Source: Paragorgia papillata
Taxonomy: Eukaryota; Cnidaria; Anthozoa; Scleralcyonacea; Coralliidae
Assembly (NCBI GenBank): GCA_035771165.1
Contig: JAWNZC010000112.1
Span: 627,001-691,000, forward strand
DNA length: 64,000 nt
Reading direction: 5' to 3'
The first letter of the stretch is position 1, and each line of letters begins with the position of its first letter. Below, one piece after another: positions 45,347 through 53,208 of this stretch. Position numbers and translations under genes: made by a program. A model generated the notes under the pieces. The model saw nothing but the letters and a program-made list of their open reading frames with translations. It made no database searches and was not told the origin of the DNA.

Positions 45347-46279
45347 TTACATTTTGTTTACAAAAGTTAACAGGGTACCAACAACAATGGAACCAGCAAC
45401 TGCTGTTAACGCAAACCCCATAACTGGTGCTATATTTTCTTTTTGTACACGTAATGGAGGACTGTTGGGACTTTCGGATCTGTACCGTGTTTTACGTTTG
45501 CTTGTTGTGGATCTTGTACTTGCTCTAGACCTGTTACTGGATTTACTTGTTCTTGTACTTGGTTTACTGCATGTGCTTGTTGTACAGGTGGGACTGTTTT
45601 GTTTGGGACTTAGCTTGTTTTTTACACTTGCTAGTTTTTTTATGGGACTTAAAGATCGTAACCGTTCTTTAACATCTTTAAGTTTTTGTTTAGGACTTAA
45701 AGATCTTAACCGTTCTTTAACATCTTTAAGTTTTTGTTTGGGACTTAGCTTGTTTTTTACACTTGCTAGTTTTTGTTTAGGACTTAAAGATCTTAACCGT
45801 TCTTTAACATCTTTAAATTTTTTACCAACAGATTTGGAACGCGATCTTAGCCTGTCCTTTACACTTGCTAGTTTTTTTATGGGACTTAAAAATCGTAACC
45901 GTTCTTTAACATCTTTAAGTTTTTGTTTAGGACTTAAAGATCTTAACCGTTCTTTAACATCTTTAAGTTTTTGTTTGGGACTTAGCTTGTTTTTTACACT
46001 TGCTAGTTTTTGTTTAGGACTTAAAGATCTTAACCGTTCTTTAACATCTTTAAATTTTTTACCAACAGATTTGGAACGCGATCTTAGCCTGTCCTTTACA
46101 TCTGCTAGTTTTTGTTTGGGACTTAAAGATCGTAACCGTTCTTTAACATCTGCTAGTTTTTTTGTAATTTTGTTTGCTAATAAATGTTTGTTTTCTTTGG
46201 TCCATTTTTTGGACCAAGCACCCTGTATACCTTTTGCGGATGCAGTGGATCTTAGTTTAGATAACGACGAATTTTCCAT
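45347..46279 (-). CDS. RS/SP-repeat basic protein with C-terminal membrane anchor, 310 aa
   Basis: ATG at 46279 follows TTTAATAATAA. After a short start, residues about 40-230 consist of a repeated unit of the form K-L-K-D-V-K-E-R-L-R-S-L-S-P-K-Q, about ten copies with variants. The DNA shows a larger duplication of about 250 bp within it (roughly 45600-45840 and 45850-46090). Residues 230-275 are Ser/Thr/Arg-rich, and the last ~22 residues are a membrane anchor (MGFALTAVAGSIVVGTLLTF). Each repeat can form an amphipathic basic helix with an S-P phosphorylation site. A tethered DNA-binding linker between membrane and genome is a plausible role. Repeat number may vary between copies. The long open frame on the opposite strand is a shadow. 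Confidence 0.75.
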   Translation of the reverse strand: MENSSLSKLRSTASAKGIQGAWSKKWTKENKHLLANKITKKLADVKERLRSLSPKQKLADVKDRLRSRSKSVGKKFKDVKERLRSLSPKQKLASVKNKLSPKQKLKDVKERLRSLSPKQKLKDVKERLRFLSPIKKLASVKDRLRSRSKSVGKKFKDVKERLRSLSPKQKLASVKNKLSPKQKLKDVKERLRSLSPKQKLKDVKERLRSLSPIKKLASVKNKLSPKQNSPTCTTSTCSKPSTRTSKSSNRSRASTRSTTSKRKTRYRSESPNSPPLRVQKENIAPVMGFALTAVAGSIVVGTLLTFVNKM

Positions 46280-46483
46280 TTATTATTAAAAAATTAGTAC
46301 TTTTTTCCAGTTAGTTCTGTAAACAAATTCCAAACAAAAACAAACAAATCCCATCTAGTTGTGGTAACAAATTCCAGCTACTTACGTAAACAAATTCCAA
46401 ACAAAAACAAACAAATCCCATCTAGTTGTGGTAACAAAAAGTAAACAAAAGGTAAACAAAAGTAAACAAAAACTGTTATAAAT
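46280..46483. promoter_or_regulatory. Divergent intergenic region with duplicated 53-bp unit and GTAAACAAAA triplet
   Basis: A 53-bp unit starting GTAAACAAATTCCAAACAAA is repeated exactly at 46319-46371 and 46386-46438. It is followed by three GTAAACAAAA words (about 46441-46472) and then TTATAAAT before the resolvase ATG. At 204 bp it is the longest gap between divergent starts in the element, so it likely holds regulatory or origin sites for both flanking genes. Confidence 0.6.
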
Positions 46484-47008
46484 ATGTACCAAGTACTATC
46501 CTTCGACATTGGTGTTAAAAACTTTTGTTACTGTTTGGAACGATATCCGAATACGAAAACACCACTGGAAACAGGTGTAACTGTAAAATTAAAAAACACA
46601 AAACTCTCGGATTGTAAAAAATTGTCCAAGGAAGTGTTCGACAATGTAAACGCCATTTTGGAAGAGTTAACACCGGATATACAAAACACGGACGCGGTTT
46701 TAATAGAAAAACAAGTACCTAAAAACATACCAGCAATAAAGTTAGCGCAGTTTGTGTGGACATGGTTTTACATTAAATTTCCAAGTTTGTTAATAGTGGA
46801 GTACCCCAGTTGTAACAAAACAAAAGTTTTTGGACAAAAACTGGAGAGTTACTACAAGAGAAAAAGATGGGCTGTAAGTTTTGTAAAAGAAATTATGGTA
46901 AAACGTAACGACACTAGTACACAGGTACTGTTATCTCGTAAAAAAGCGGACGACATGGCGGACTGCGTGTTAATGTGTATCTCCTATGTTGTAACAAATT
47001 TTGGTTAG
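46484..47008 (+). CDS. RuvC-like Holliday-junction resolvase, poxvirus A22 type, 174 aa
   Basis: The product has the RNase-H-fold layout of RuvC-like resolvases of the poxvirus A22 group. The N-terminal strand is VLSFDIGVKNFCYC with the first catalytic acid at D8. A second strand is AVLIEKQ with E75. A C-terminal KKADDMADCVLM helix carries D157 and D160. Its 174 residues fit that family, which cuts four-way junctions when concatemers of genomes with inverted-repeat ends are resolved. That activity is known for the family and inferred here; all key acids are visible. ATG follows CTGTTATAAAT. The upstream gap has a duplicated 53-bp unit, and a perfect hairpin lies 32 bp past the stop. This is the clearest functional call in the element. 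Confidence 0.85.
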   Translation: MYQVLSFDIGVKNFCYCLERYPNTKTPLETGVTVKLKNTKLSDCKKLSKEVFDNVNAILEELTPDIQNTDAVLIEKQVPKNIPAIKLAQFVWTWFYIKFPSLLIVEYPSCNKTKVFGQKLESYYKRKRWAVSFVKEIMVKRNDTSTQVLLSRKKADDMADCVLMCISYVVTNFG

Positions 47009-47040
47009 AACATTAAAGAATTTGTATTGGTTTGTGTACA

Positions 47041-47074
47041 AAATTACAAAATACATAAAAGTGTTTTGTAATTT
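47041..47074. terminator. Hairpin between convergent genes, 11-bp perfect stem
   Basis: AAATTACAAAA (47041-47051) pairs with TTTTGTAATTT (47064-47074). The stem is identical to that at 38161-38195. It lies between the resolvase gene (plus) and the 34-aa gene (minus). Confidence 0.7.
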
Positions 47075-47094
47075 TAGTTTATTTTTTTCTGTGT

Positions 47095-47199
47095 TTACTT
47101 GCTAATTAAAGATAGTCCAACCATATTTTTTTTACCTGTTACGGAACCAACAAGTTCTTCGACGTTATGCAGTGTTTCTTCGATATTTGTGTCCCCCAT
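47095..47199 (-). CDS. Microprotein, 34 aa
   Basis: The 34-codon frame has its ATG (47199-47197) in the context GGCTTAAAATGG. The TAA of the upstream 106-codon frame lies within this context, so stop and start signals overlap as in a polycistronic unit. The product (begins MGDTNIEETLHNVEELVGS) is acidic then basic and probably a single helix. It ends 20 bp from the hairpin at 47041-47074. Without it the 190-bp interval would be empty, which is unusual for this compact element. Function unknown. Confidence 0.5.
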   Translation of the reverse strand: MGDTNIEETLHNVEELVGSVTGKKNMVGLSLISK

Positions 47200-47200
47200 T

Positions 47201-47503
47201 TTAAGCCTGTCTACAATAGTTTTGTAATGCTTCCACACTGTTTTGGCTTTTGTTTTGGTTTTTTTCCGTTTTGGATTTTACAACAGAAATTCCAGCAACG
47301 ATAACACCCACGGCTTCCGGAAGTACAAATGGGTTAAGTACAAGAAGACTAACGGCAACACTTGCACCGGTGGACAGAAACATTAACAAGTACAAAAGAC
47401 GACCTTTTAACTTACTTTTTTTGTATATTTTAAGATTTGTTTTTGTTTTGTCGCAATAATGTTTTAAAAGTTCTTTTCGTTCGTCGTTAGTTAATGTACC
47501 CAT
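47201..47503 (-). CDS. Small two-pass membrane protein, 100 aa
   Basis: ATG at 47503 follows AACTAATAAA; a longer frame adds six codons upstream with no motif. Residues 1-38 are Lys-rich and soluble (TNDERKELLKHYCDKTKTN). Residues about 38-75 form two membrane segments or a helical hairpin (LLYLLMFLSTGASVAVSLLVL and LPEAVGVIVAGISVV). The C terminus is Lys/Gln/Asn-rich. There is no family match. Divergent from the 111-aa gene. Likely a minor envelope or inner-membrane protein if this is a membrane-containing particle. Confidence 0.6.
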   Translation of the reverse strand: MGTLTNDERKELLKHYCDKTKTNLKIYKKSKLKGRLLYLLMFLSTGASVAVSLLVLNPFVLPEAVGVIVAGISVVKSKTEKNQNKSQNSVEALQNYCRQA

Positions 47504-47577
47504 TTTATTAGTTTTTACCAAAAGTTACAAAATACTTTTAAGTTATGTTTTGTAGTTTTTACCTAATAGTTATAAAA

Positions 47578-47913
47578 ATGCATTTAAGAATTATAGAGTT
47601 TTTACAAAAATATTATGGTAACACATGTAACGCTTATTTTGTATCGGATGTATCTGCTACAATTAGTGTTATGGTTTGTACACACCACACCAAGTTTAAA
47701 GGTTTGGTTTTAAAAATATCGAACGCGGAAAATACAATGGAAAAAGACTTCCAAAAGGTTGGGTTTAAAGTTGTGTCCAGTACAAGTTACGACCACTTAC
47801 TGTTCGAACTTATGGAATTTACAAAAGGGATAACACAGTGTTTTTGTGGTAGTGTACACAGAAATAAGTTGGGTTTAAAAATGCACAAGGTTTTACGACA
47901 TAAACTTTTGTAA
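47578..47913 (+). CDS. Small protein with degenerate VRR-NUC-like core and Cys/His C terminus, 111 aa
   Basis: ATG at 47578 follows AGTTATAAAA. Residues about 38-75 (KGLVLKISNAENTMEKDFQKVGFKVVSSTSYDHLL) recall the strand-turn-helix of VRR-NUC-type nucleases, but the catalytic E-x-K strand is not convincingly conserved, so this is a weak resemblance. The C terminus has CFCGSVHRNKLGLKMHKVLRH, with two Cys and three His at spacing that could bind one zinc. DNA binding or a dead nuclease fold is plausible. A 13-bp perfect hairpin lies 14 bp after the stop. Confidence 0.5.
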   Translation: MHLRIIEFLQKYYGNTCNAYFVSDVSATISVMVCTHHTKFKGLVLKISNAENTMEKDFQKVGFKVVSSTSYDHLLFELMEFTKGITQCFCGSVHRNKLGLKMHKVLRHKLL

Positions 47914-47926
47914 AAAATTTGTTTGG

Positions 47927-47961
47927 AATTACAAAATACAGGTTATAAGTATTTTGTAATT
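47927..47961. terminator. Hairpin between convergent genes, 13-bp perfect stem
   Basis: AATTACAAAATAC (47927-47939) pairs with GTATTTTGTAATT (47949-47961), loop AGGTTATAA. It is the longest perfect stem of the TTACAAA family, placed between the 111-aa gene (plus) and the 84-aa gene (minus, stop at 47975). Confidence 0.7.
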
Positions 47962-47974
47962 TTACTTTGCAACG

Positions 47975-48229
47975 CTATTTGTTAATAGACTCCATTAGCT
48001 CTTCCATTTTTGCTGTATTTTGTGTGGAGTGTTTTGCAATGTCTAAAATACGTACTGGAGTTTTACAAGAAAATTTTTGTTTGTTTGTTAACTGGTCGTG
48101 TCTCTCCAAAACAATACTAGAAATAGGTTCTGTATAAAATTCGCTTAAGTCTCTAAACTGGTCCAAGCGTTGTGCCTTCTTCTCTTGTATTTTTTTTTTA
48201 AGTTTTTGTTTTAACATTTGTCTGTCCAT
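47975..48229 (-). CDS. Small charged protein, 84 aa
   Basis: The start ATG at 48229 follows AAATACAAA. The first 25 residues are Lys/Gln-rich and helical (QMLKQKLKKKIQEKKAQRL), the rest is mixed and soluble, with no membrane segment or recognised motif. Its start overlaps the end of the 45-aa gene by 32 bp in another frame on the same strand, suggesting the two are expressed from one transcript or from nested promoters. Function unknown. Confidence 0.55.
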   Translation of the reverse strand: MDRQMLKQKLKKKIQEKKAQRLDQFRDLSEFYTEPISSIVLERHDQLTNKQKFSCKTPVRILDIAKHSTQNTAKMEELMESINK

Positions 48230-48335
48230 TTTGTATTTTAGTTAACAAACGGGATTTTTTTAACAATTCTTTGTGTTTTTTCCGTAACAAAGCCATGTAA
48301 TGTAAGTTTTGTTTTGGGGTTCTTTTGTTTTCCAT
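48198..48335 (-). CDS. Small basic protein, 45 aa
   Basis: ATG at 48335 follows AATTACAAAA. The 45-residue product (begins MENKRTPKQNLHYMALLRKK) is rich in Lys, Gln and Leu and probably helical. A longer frame runs upstream but overlaps the divergent kinase-like gene, so the internal ATG with its motif is preferred. Function unknown; it could be a nucleic-acid-binding peptide. Confidence 0.45.
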   Translation of the reverse strand: MENKRTPKQNLHYMALLRKKHKELLKKSRLLTKIQNGQTNVKTKT

Positions 48336-48403
48336 TTTTGTAATTTGGTTTTTGTAACAAAGAAACACTCGTTTTTTAAAACTACTAATTTTTTTAGAAA
48401 TAA

Positions 48404-49365
48404 ATGGAGCTACAAAAAATGACCCTAAAAGACCTAAAAGCGGTTGCGAAAGATCTAAAAATTTTTGGTTACACAACTTACACATCCAAAACCAGAAAAG
48501 GTTTGGAAACTTCTATACAAAACTACAGAAGTGGATGTTTCCTTCCAGGCGCATGTGTAAGAACAAAAAAATTTTCGAAAGACGATCTGTTAGGCATTGC
48601 AAAAACTTGTGGTTTGCAAGTACCAAAAACCATACCAAGAACAAAGTTGTGTAAAACCATTGGAAACCACAAAGCAAGACAGGAACAACCAAGACAACGG
48701 CAAAAACAGCCACGACAAAGAAGTCCACCAAGACCAAAACCAAAACAGAAACCAAGACCTAAAAGTCCACAAAAACCACGACCCAAAAGTCCACAGAGAC
48801 CTAAACGACCAAGACCTAAAAGTCCACCACGATCTGTAAGTGTGGAAAACATACCAAGAAGTGCAAGTCCAATAGTACCAAACTTGGAACGCAAGGTACG
48901 AAAACTATGTGCTAACACAGTTATGGATCGTGGTTACAAGCTTTTGGAAATTATACACAGTAGCGAAAAATCCGTTGTGTATGTTGCGTGTCGAAGGAGA
49001 CGCAGTACCAGTGGTAGTGGTATTAACAGGGATTGTAATTTTGTTATTAAAGTACAAAAAGCTAGTGGGGAATACTACAACGAAATTAAAACAATGGAAA
49101 GAATTTTAGGTTGGGCACACGAACCATGGTTTGTACAGGGTTGGGTATGTGGCGAACCTGGTTTCCATCTTGGGTACACAGTTGTTAACAAACATTACAA
49201 CGAATGTTACGTTACACCAGCAACCAGAAAAACTTTTGTTGCAAAAGTTAGAAAAATGTTGGACGAACTGGAACAACGATATGGTATATTGCATGTAAAA
49301 ATAGAAAGGACCAGTGTTATGTGTTACAAAAACAGAATGGTGCTAATGGATTACGGTTGGTCTGT
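48404..49365 (+). CDS. SAP-like plus degenerate protein-kinase-like protein, 3' end damaged
   Basis: ATG at 48404 follows TTTAGAAATAA. Residues about 1-42 and 55-88 look like two SAP/HeH-type DNA-binding helices. Residues 90-150 are a Pro/Arg/Lys/Ser-rich linker with repeated RPKSP. Residues about 165-320 resemble a protein kinase: a strand pair, VIKV with the presumed ATP-binding lysine K216, a helix with E227, GILHVKIERTSVM where the catalytic loop should be (HxD and Asn not conserved), and MDYGWS in place of DFG. It may be a pseudokinase or scaffold. The frame crosses the inner border of the right inverted repeat at 49351; from 49366 the sequence becomes T-rich noise up to a stop at 49420. 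The undamaged 3' end seems to lie at 38582-38711. Confidence 0.6.
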
Positions 49366-49424
49366 GTGTTTTTGTTCTTTTTTTTTTAATTTTTTTTGTT
49401 TGTTGTTGTTTTTTTTGTAATCTT

Positions 49425-49470
<46 letters not shown>

Positions 49471-49510
49471 TGCTTTTTTTTTTTTTAAATGTTTTTTTTG
49501 TTTTTTTTTC

Positions 49511-49556
<46 letters not shown>

Positions 49557-49587
49557 GCTCGAAATTTTTTTTTTTTTTTTTTTTTTA

Positions 49588-49623
<36 letters not shown>

Positions 49624-49664
49624 TTTTTTTTTTTTTTTTTTTTTTTTGTCTTTTTTTTTTTTTT

Positions 49665-49696
<32 letters not shown>

Positions 49697-49720
49697 TTTT
49701 TGTTTGTCGTTTTTGTTTGT
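49366..49720. other. Poly-T low-complexity tract, probable sequence or assembly artefact
   Basis: Almost only T, with sparse fragments such as TTCGAAA, AAAAGTGCTCGAAA and TGTAATCTTGG. These fragments match pieces of the iteron array and flanking text of the left arm (38287-38560, inverted), so the tract stands where a mirrored copy of about 38000-38697 is expected. Long homopolymers replacing known repeats suggest consensus failure, not biology. Confidence 0.75.
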
Positions 49721-52597
49721 ACGTTACACTTTTTTGGACATTTTCCGGATCTCCGGTTGTCCAACTAACATGTAGATAACGTTACCAAGATCGTACCATA
49801 CACCAGTCCCCAACTTCCGGACATCCAGCTTGTTGTTTCTGTAAAGTTTTGATTTACACGGTGGTACCACTCATCCGTTTGGAACACGTAACAATCCATG
49901 TTTTTTTGTTGCACCAGCACCAGGTACGCAAATTTGTAACTGTTAACAGTACACAGCTACCAAATTTTTTTTGTTGTAACAATGCGATCTTTTTTACATT
50001 GCGATTTTTTCACTGTTGTTGTTCCAATGGTATGTAAATGTCTTCTTGTTTTACAAATTGGTGTCGTCGTCGTCTGTGTCGTCGTCTGTGTTCGGGTCTG
50101 TGTTTTTTTTGTAATTTTTAAGTATGTTTTTTCCGTACTGTTTTTTTTTTTGTAACAACTAACTGTGGCTTGGCTTCGTAGGAGAAGGTTTCCATTGTGG
50201 AAAATGTTGGGAAGTGTTTTTCCAAAAATGTTTTGTAAAAGTTTGTTGGAAAATACAAGCTGTTGTTTCCCATCGTTAGTAAGAATGCCACCATGGACTT
50301 ACCAACCAATGTATTTGTGTTTAATGTATTTTTCCACATGTAAGTCGCACCTATTTCCAACACGTTAATCTTCTTTGCCTGTCCACGGTTAAAATATATA
50401 TGGCACATCTTGTTCTTGTAATCCTGTTGTTGTTTTGCTTTTTCCGCGTCCAACTTACTTTGTATTTTGGCTTTGGCTATTTGTAAAACTTCGTCATATG
50501 CACTCCTGTTAACTTCGTGTGTTTCGTTGTTTAACAGACGAGTTTTGTCGTACTTGCCAGGAATTATTACAGATTCGTGGTCCAAAGTCTCTTCCATCTT
50601 TTCCATTTTAACTTGGTTTTGTTATTACTTTTGGAGTTTGGTTTAAAAATTTGGTGTTTCCACAAGACCAGCATCCAACAACATTTGGTCCGTGTCTTTA
50701 CCTTCTTGTCCGCGTACAAAGAACCATCTTTTGTTAAGTTGTGTTCTTCTGCATTTTGTTGTTTTTCGAAGGATGATGGTATCCAGGTGCTGTGTCCGTT
50801 TTTGTACATTGTTTACCTTTGTTGTTTGTGTACTCCACTTCCACTTGTTTTGTTGTGTAAGCAATGTAGTCTATGGGTAAACTTTGGTCCATGGTATGTT
50901 GCTAAATCATGCACGGACGTCGCGAGAATTTGTTCGTCGTTTTGTTACCGAAAATGTTCGCCACTAAGTTTGTTTGTAACTTCGTTGTAACGTAGTCTGC
51001 GGTCTCGTCGTGGGACGACTAAACTATGTTGCATACAGTTGTCCAGTTGGCCCATGTCGTCGAAATGGTGTGTCGTAAACGGTGTTTGGAGTTACAAGAT
51101 CCAGGACATCGTCTATGCTGTTATCCATTAAAGTAAAATTTGGATTGTCGCAATTTGTGTCTATTGTATTCCTTGTAATACTGTGTTGTCGTGCATTGTC
51201 CTAACGTGTATCCTCCTGTACAGCCCATTCTCGTAGTGGATACCAACGGTGGACCTAACGGATTTGGGACTCGTGTCATTTTAAGATATGTTTTTGTCGA
51301 ATTCTGTATGGGTGGTCGCATGTGTAAAAAAAACGTTTACTCCAACAGATGTTTTCGTTGTGTACCACCTATTTTTTCTGGTTCGTAATCTGTGGTTATT
51401 TTTACACCAGTAAGTCTTTTACGAAATGGTTCCAGTTCCTCTTGTGTTGGTTGGTTACCCATCTCCTTGTACACGGAAACCATGTACTGCAACGAGATCG
51501 TGTTTAAACTTCTCTATATCCAGGTACCGGAAAAGTCCTGTGTAATGTCCACATCTTGTAAAAAACAAACCAAGGGATATGCGATACGATCTGAAGATTC
51601 CAGAAATTTTTGCACTTCCAGTGGGTCCGTGTTACAAACAGTTACCATGTACTTTTGTCGCACGCACTCCTCCGGTTTGTGTGTTGTGGACATAAAAGAT
51701 TTGTCGGTCGTTACAACGGTTCCAATACCTTTTGCCTCCACTTTGCTAACTTCCAATAAACTTTTTTAAGTAACTCTCGGATGGCAGTGTTACCAGAACC
51801 AACATGTGCATATTTAATGTTTTTAATATCTTTTGTGGCAGCCAGGACATACATTAAAAAACCATCGTAAAATCTTTCCGTAACTGGTACAAGACCAAGT
51901 TTGGACAATGGAGTGCCTGTACTGTAATTAACGTAACCACATTTTTTTTACAGTTGGCACTTGCCAGTTTCCGTTAAAAAAGTGTTGGTTAATGGTTTGT
52001 AAATGTCCACTTTTTGTTTTGGGACGTTATTGTACCACACCCATGTCGTCCTTTCCACATCCGGAGTTTTGGTTGTTTTTTTTTGTTAAAAGTTCCTGTT
52101 GTTTGGTTAAAAAATCTAACTTGTTTGGACTTTAACAAGTTGGAGTTTTGTCGCGTTGCATTTTTTACTTTGTGCTAAATGTTTTTTGGTGGTTTTGTTA
52201 CGAAGTGTGTATGCCGTGTTTAATTTTTTTTGTAAGTGCGAAGTGTATTTTTACGTGTTGCAATGGAGTGTTGTTTGGTTGTTTGTACAAGTTGTCTGCC
52301 ACCTGTTAAAAGTTCCAGTATCTCTGGATTCTTTGGTGGGTGGTGTGTTTGTTGTTCTTTGTATTTTGCAAACTGTTCTCTGGAGTTTTTTGTAGTCTTG
52401 TACTTGTTTGTCCAGAACAGTTTTGTTTTGTTTTTCTCTGTTTGTATTTTTTTTTGTGTTTTTGTTGCAGTTGTTAACTCCTTGTGGAGTTTGTTTTTTG
52501 CGTCGTCTTGTAATTTTTGGACGTTCTGTAACTGTTCTTGTAACTTTAATGTAGACAAGAACTTGGTATGGTTTGGGTTAACTTTTAAACTTTGCAT
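49721..52597 (-). pseudogene. Right-arm copy of the large arm protein gene, multiply frameshifted
   Basis: Read on the minus strand this is a second copy of the 34898-38128 gene, from its start codon at 52597 to about residue 1025. It is broken into short frames by many 1-2-base insertions and deletions, often in homopolymers (for example runs of T or A), with very few plain substitutions. The last 50 or so codons fall in the poly-T tract. True decay would give more substitutions, so read or consensus error is the better explanation, though a decaying arm cannot be excluded. Which copy is active in life cannot be told from this sequence. I make no attempt to restore it. Confidence 0.85.
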
Positions 52598-52836
52598 CTT
52601 TACTTTATTACTGTATGGAAATAAAATTTTTTAAAAGGGTATTTAAAACTAGTAATTTTAGTGGTTTTAAAAAATTTACAAAAAAAACCAAGACCCCCAT
52701 AGGGGTCTTTCCAAAAATGGAGTTTTGGTTAGTTTTTGGGGGGTCTCGAAACTAGTAAAAAAACGGTGTTTTGGACTCGAAACCGCTGTTTTTTACTAGT
52801 TTTAGGTACCCTTTTTGGAAAATCCTCCATTTTGAA
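52598..52836 (-). promoter_or_regulatory. Right-arm copy of the structured leader / candidate origin
   Basis: This is the inverted partner of 34659-34897 and appears nearly identical, including the AAGACCCC/GGGGTCTT hairpin (about 52690-52710) and the ACTAGTAAAAAA near-palindrome (about 52744-52800). Here the sequence is not degraded, unlike the adjoining gene copy. Its inverted repeat ends at 52836, next to the two right-arm-only genes. Confidence 0.55.
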
Positions 52837-52857
52837 GTTTTTTTTAAAAGATGTGTG

Positions 52858-53169
52858 TCAGTATTTCCATGGTGTTGTGTTGTAAAATGGTTTTTTTGAT
52901 AATGGTTTTCTGTGTTGGAATTTTTTGTGGTATTTTTCAGCTAGATTTTCAAGTTCTTCTTCAAGATATGTTATCTGTTCTTGATCTTCTGTTTTCTTTT
53001 TTTCGAGACCCCTAATATTGTCTGACATTTTTGTGGCTAGTCCCGCAAGTTTGGTGTTTTCATTTATGATTCTGTTACATTTTTCTCTGAGTCTGGTATT
53101 TTCTTTTATGAGATCCTCAAGATGTTTAGCTGCCATTTTGAGTTTGTTAATAGTTTCATTTGTGTTCAT
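52858..53169 (-). CDS. Coiled-coil protein, 103 aa, right arm only
   Basis: The product is a nearly continuous coiled coil over residues 5-85 (INKLKMAAKHLEDLIKENTR, then EEELENLAEKYHKKF) with a basic, aromatic C terminus. There is no membrane segment. Its start lacks the close AATAAA motif (AAATAAAAGAACAAG precedes the ATG). It lies between the right outer repeat and the arm gene, in the same direction as the arm gene and the 66-aa gene. The left arm has no copy. Function unknown; a small oligomerising regulator is possible. Confidence 0.65.
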   Translation of the reverse strand: MNTNETINKLKMAAKHLEDLIKENTRLREKCNRIINENTKLAGLATKMSDNIRGLEKKKTEDQEQITYLEEELENLAEKYHKKFQHRKPLSKKPFYNTTPWKY

Positions 53170-53208
53170 TCTTGTTCTTTTATTTTTTTACGAAAAAAAT
53201 AGTTCAAT

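Noticed and set aside
45354..46289. 311-codon open frame opposite the RS/SP-repeat gene
   Set aside because: It is a shadow of the repeat on the other strand: Leu/Phe/Ser-rich, no start motif, while the minus frame has the AATAAATG start and a membrane anchor.
47578..47913. Active VRR-NUC nuclease
   Set aside because: The strand-helix order is suggestive but the catalytic E-x-K is not convincingly present, so only a degenerate resemblance is claimed.
48404..49365. Active protein kinase
   Set aside because: The catalytic-loop HxD and Asn are not conserved and the C-terminal lobe is missing in the sequence as given.
49470..49775. Phe-rich open frame in the poly-T tract
   Set aside because: It is only translated poly-T, in a region that looks like consensus failure.
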